A program made the translations under genes and the position numbers. Shown here in pieces: positions 61,414 to 64,000 of a stretch of 64,000 nucleotides of DNA (positions are counted from its first letter, which is position 1; every line of letters starts with the position of its first letter). Location: NCBI RefSeq assembly GCF_963675585.1, contig NZ_OY776413.1:124001-188000 (forward strand). Reading direction: 5' to 3'. Source of the stretch: an uncultured Draconibacterium sp. (lineage in GTDB: Bacteria; Bacteroidota; Bacteroidia; Bacteroidales; Prolixibacteraceae). Below the pieces are notes generated by a model. That model did not search any database and had not been told where the DNA came from. It saw nothing but the letters and a program-made list of their open reading frames with translations.

Positions 61414-62188
61414 TTACGCTTTTATTTTCTCGTACAATCCCATCAGTTTGCTCTGGTAGATTTCGGCAATCTGCTCTTCGGCATCGCCAATCGGTTTTAT
61501 GGGAATCAGATTTTTTACTTCATCGGCCGAAAGTCCGGAGTTAAAGAAAATTGAAATCGATCGTTTTAGTGTGGCTTCAATGGTTTTTTGTGCCTCTCTT
61601 TTATCCAAGCCTGTGGCTTGTGCTACTTTTTGCATTTCTTCCCACTGAAACCAAAAATAAGTGGGCAACATGGCCGAAACAATGGCATAACCTTCAAGTT
61701 TCTTTTCATCCACCTCGAAGTTTTTACCCAAAGTCTTTAGCATTTTGAAAAACTGCTTTTTGTCTTTGTCGGTAAACGATTTGTGAAAAGCTACAGGATT
61801 GTAGCCCTTGTTAATGTACGATGTTGCGTTGGGAATCATACGTACAATTTTGGTAGTACCAAAAGCTGCTGCCATTTTTTCGATGCTCACTTTTGGAGCA
61901 AGTGAAAGAACCAGTGTTTCTTCAGAAACGACATCTTTAATTTTGCCCAGTGTCTCCCCCCATCATCGGCGGATGAACTGCCAGAACAACTACTGCCTGT
62001 TTCGCAGCTTCCTCTGCCGTTTCTACCAATTTAATTTCAGGAAATAACTCAAGTAAGGCATTTAGCGTTTCGCTGTTCGGATCAAATACTTTTACATTTT
62101 CAAACTTTGTTGATTTGTTTTGAAAGGCTTGCAGAAAAATCTTTGTTATTCTGCCTCCGCCAATAAATCCAATGCTTTTTGCTTTCAT
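61414..62188 (-). pseudogene. Frameshifted ProC-like (pyrroline-5-carboxylate reductase family) gene
   Basis: Two frames together make a protein of about 258 residues. The N-terminal part (62188 to 61940) has the Rossmann loop SIGFIGGGRITKIFLQAF and ends VLAVHPPMMGGDTGQN. The continuation in another frame reads KIKDVVSEETLVLSLAPKVS and IVRMIPNATS. Removing one G from the GGGGGG run (plus 61956-61961) joins them as PPMMGETLGKIK, restoring the family sequence. It is either a real pseudogene, a slippage-prone gene or a sequencing error. It lies between the ArsP-like permease and arsR, a place where such a gene is often seen in Bacteroidota. Confidence 0.85.
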
Positions 62189-62217
62189 ACTATTATTTTT
62201 GGGTTAGAAATTGGTTT

Positions 62218-63228
62218 CTACATTACATAATTAAAAATGAAGCCAACAGCAGTAATTCCCACTGCCACAACCGCAACAAAAACAACAATTAATTGCCACT
62301 TTAATACTTTTTTCAGAATAATAATTTCGGGCAACGACAATCCGATAACCGACATCATAAAAGCCAGCGCGGTTCCCAGTGTTACTCCCTTTTCCATCAA
62401 CACCGCCACTATTGGTATAATTCCGGCAGCATTTGAATACAAGGGAATTCCCAGCATAATTGCCAAGGGCACAGCATACCAGCTTCCTTCGCCCATTATA
62501 CGCGCCAGATAATCTTCAGGAACAAATCCGTGTGCCCCGGCACCAACCGCAATACCTATCAATATGTAAATCCATATTTTTCCAACAATTTCTTTTACGG
62601 TATCAAAACCAATATCAATGCGGTCGCTAAAGTTTAACTTTTCTTCCATCAATCCCGGTTGGTTCGATTTTACTTCGTACACCCAATCGGCTACATATTT
62701 TTGCAGTTTTAATTTCTCGATAACAAAACCGGCCAGGGTTGCAATTATCAATCCGGTAGCCACATAAATTACAGCTACTTTCCAGCCAAACAGTCCGGCA
62801 AGTAAAATCAATGCCACTTCGTTTATAAGTGGTGCGGCAATTAGAAACGAAAAAGTAACTCCAATTGGAATTCCGGCCTCAACAAATCCGAGAAAAAGCG
62901 GAATGGCAGAACACGAACAAAATGGCGTTAAAATTCCAAGCCCCGATGCCATCGCATTTCCGGCAAACAATGATTTTCCTTCAAGGGCTTTCCGTGTTTT
63001 TTCTGCCGAGAACCAACTTCGTATAATTCCCACAAAAAATACAATCAACACAAGCAACAACATCACTTTCGGCACTTCAAAAACAAAAAACCAAATGGAT
63101 TCGGTTAAATGTGTCCCTTGTTTTAATCCCATTAACTTGTACACCAATACATCAGCAATATCAGCCAGATTCATGTACAACAAAATCCAAACAAGCAATA
63201 GGCCGATTATTAATAATATTTTTTTCAT
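62218..63228 (-). CDS. ArsP-like permease (DUF318)
   Basis: A 336-residue inner-membrane protein with about eight helices. TPFCSCSAIPLFLGF (about 101-115) with two cysteines is the signature of DUF318/ArsP permeases, which export trivalent organoarsenicals; ANEVALILLAG-type and PLYSNAAGIIP blocks are in the right places. Close relatives may also move other soft metals. It is first in the unit with the ProC-like gene (29 bp apart). Confidence 0.87.
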   Translation of the reverse strand: MKKILLIIGLLLVWILLYMNLADIADVLVYKLMGLKQGTHLTESIWFFVFEVPKVMLLLVLIVFFVGIIRSWFSAEKTRKALEGKSLFAGNAMASGLGILTPFCSCSAIPLFLGFVEAGIPIGVTFSFLIAAPLINEVALILLAGLFGWKVAVIYVATGLIIATLAGFVIEKLKLQKYVADWVYEVKSNQPGLMEEKLNFSDRIDIGFDTVKEIVGKIWIYILIGIAVGAGAHGFVPEDYLARIMGEGSWYAVPLAIMLGIPLYSNAAGIIPIVAVLMEKGVTLGTALAFMMSVIGLSLPEIIILKKVLKWQLIVVFVAVVAVGITAVGFIFNYVM

Positions 63229-63241
63229 TTTTCGCTATTTC

Positions 63242-63254
63242 GGTGCGTTGCACC
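63242..63254. repeat. GGTGC/GCACC palindrome, copy 1
   Basis: GGTGCGTTGCACC, preceded by TTTC, lying 13 bp upstream of the permease start and 146 bp after the transposase stop. Confidence 0.82.
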
Positions 63255-63399
63255 TTATTCTTTTAAACGACATAAACATCTCCGCAAACCGTATCTCTTT
63301 TTTTATAATGTTATCTCAAGCGTCAGAGCCTCGAGAGCTTTGTAATATCTTAACTCAATAAATTCTTAAAGGTAGAGACCACCGCAACATTCACTTCTA

Positions 63400-63861
63400 T
63401 TAATCAAAAAACTGAAACACATAGTCGGCATTAAATTTTATATCGTTCTTCCTCAATATTTCTAGATATTCCTCCCTAAAAGATTTCTTTTTGTGATGTT
63501 CTTCCTGTGTCAATATATAGTTTATAACAACGTCAATCTGTGATCGGGAATGTGAAAATGCGCCATAACCTTTCTGCCACTCAAAATGAAACTCTGAAAA
63601 CCGATTTTCGTTTATCCAGGCGTTTGTAGAAGTTTTTATTTCTTCAACTAATTTGGGTATCATCTGATTTACATTATATCCTATAAAAATATGAATGTGA
63701 TCGGTGACAGCATTAATAGATAACAACTTATGTCCATTATTTTGGACTATTCCTGTAATGTACCTTTCCAATTCATTTTTCCATTCATTGCGAATTAGTG
63801 CCTGCCTATTCTTCGGAGAGAAAACCAGATGAACGTACATTTGTGTATATGTATTTGCCAT
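63400..63861 (-). CDS. tnpA: IS200/IS605-type transposase (TnpA, Y1 HUH)
   Basis: A 153-residue Y1 transposase. HUH motif in VTDHIHIFIG, catalytic Tyr in QIDVVINYILTQEEHHKK, full length, no stop. It acts on single-stranded DNA at subterminal hairpins. No TnpB gene accompanies it. The GGTGC-GCACC palindromes at 63242, 63887 and 63937 flank it and may be its ends or REP-like targets. Confidence 0.93.
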   Translation of the reverse strand: MANTYTQMYVHLVFSPKNRQALIRNEWKNELERYITGIVQNNGHKLLSINAVTDHIHIFIGYNVNQMIPKLVEEIKTSTNAWINENRFSEFHFEWQKGYGAFSHSRSQIDVVINYILTQEEHHKKKSFREEYLEILRKNDIKFNADYVFQFFD

Positions 63862-63886
63862 TTGATAATTCTTTTTAAACTGTTTC

Positions 63887-63899
63887 GGTGCGCTGCACC
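63887..63899. repeat. GGTGC/GCACC palindrome, copy 2
   Basis: GGTGCGCTGCACC with the same TTTC in front as copy 1, 25 bp upstream of the transposase start. Confidence 0.85.
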
Positions 63900-63936
63900 T
63901 TCATTTTTGTATTTATATTTTGCTACAAATATGAGC

Positions 63937-63949
63937 GGTGCGCTGCACC
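63937..63949. repeat. GGTGC/GCACC palindrome, copy 3
   Basis: GGTGCGCTGCACC, 37 bp after copy 2 in direct orientation. The remaining 51 bp of the window hold nothing recognisable. Confidence 0.85.
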
Positions 63950-64000
63950 TATGGTTTTCTAATATATTGTAATCTGTAAATATCTAATGTACACTTTACC

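Noticed and set aside
1-64000. tRNA or rRNA genes
   Set aside because: No cloverleaf with a GTTCRANNC arm and no conserved rRNA segment was recognised on either strand by eye; a covariance search would be needed to exclude divergent ones.
48000-64000. Integron integrase gene
   Set aside because: No tyrosine-recombinase frame with R-H-R-Y motifs is present near the cassettes; the only recombination enzyme is the IS200-type Y1 transposase at 63.4 kb.

Overview
The window reads as a chromosomal segment of a marine or sediment Bacteroidota, most likely in the order Marinilabiliales (Prolixibacteraceae-like); the exact placement is inference. Supporting signs are type IX secretion proteins (a DUF5103 plug protein and a PorP/SprF protein), a six-subunit Na+-NQR, several Bacteroidota-only families (DUF6261, DUF2007, DUF3570/DUF4266), lipoproteins with short lipoboxes, A-rich leaders instead of Shine-Dalgarno sites, and -7 elements of the Bacteroidota type TAnnTTTG upstream of nqrA, the hydrogenase gene and others. 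No tRNA or rRNA gene was recognised.

Layout. 1-7.9 kb: housekeeping genes (holA 3' end, rhomboid protease, class IV aminotransferase, YqgE, FtsB/DivIC-like, pruA), a membrane PAS histidine kinase and an outer-membrane barrel. 7.9-15.5 kb: T9SS plug protein and the complete nqrABCDEF operon. 15.7-19.7 kb: an orphan protein, a REP palindrome/RAYT transposase unit, DUF2007, a 21-bp-periodic repeat array, a C1 peptidase and a cold-shock protein. 19.7-25.8 kb: NagX-like acyltransferase, CNNM/CBS transporter, single-subunit [FeFe] hydrogenase, kinase-like protein, inositol-monophosphatase-family enzyme. 25.9-32.7 kb: a tight five-gene minus-strand operon (receiver, HEAT membrane protein, GT2 synthase, TPR/beta-barrel, LTA-synthase-like transferase) that looks like a polysaccharide synthesis, export and decoration system. 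32.9-45.5 kb: lipoproteins, a degenerate NlpC/P60-like pair, SLC13 and SLC12-like transporters, a hybrid sensor kinase, a nuclease, PorP/SprF, an SDR enzyme and MscS. 45.7-48.8 kb: thioredoxin-ApbE-DUF4266-DUF3570 operon.

48.9-55.9 kb is the accessory core. After DUF6261 and an array of 42-bp repeats comes a run of five integron-type gene cassettes (DUF4261; DUF6624; DUF2971; HigB/HigA toxin-antitoxin; alpha/beta hydrolase), all on the plus strand. They are separated by four attC-like imperfect palindromes. Each cassette's R'' box is the reverse complement of the core at its own left edge, as expected if it was inserted as a circle. No integrase gene is visible, so the array is a CALIN (attC cluster lacking an integrase). 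The last cassette's attC is interrupted by what looks like the 3' end (domains V and VI) of a group II intron on the opposite strand.

56-64 kb: dispersed repeats, fabF, a ferredoxin-nitroreductase, a tiny lipoprotein, an arsenic locus (acr3, arsC, arsR, a frameshifted ProC-like gene and an ArsP-like permease), and an IS200-type transposase flanked by GGTGC-GCACC palindromes.

Links between genes: the periplasmic ApbE could supply the covalent FMN of NqrB and NqrC or flavinylate a partner in its own operon; PorP/SprF and the plug protein belong to one secretion apparatus; the arsenic genes form two adjacent transcription units. All functional assignments are from motif reading, without database searches.
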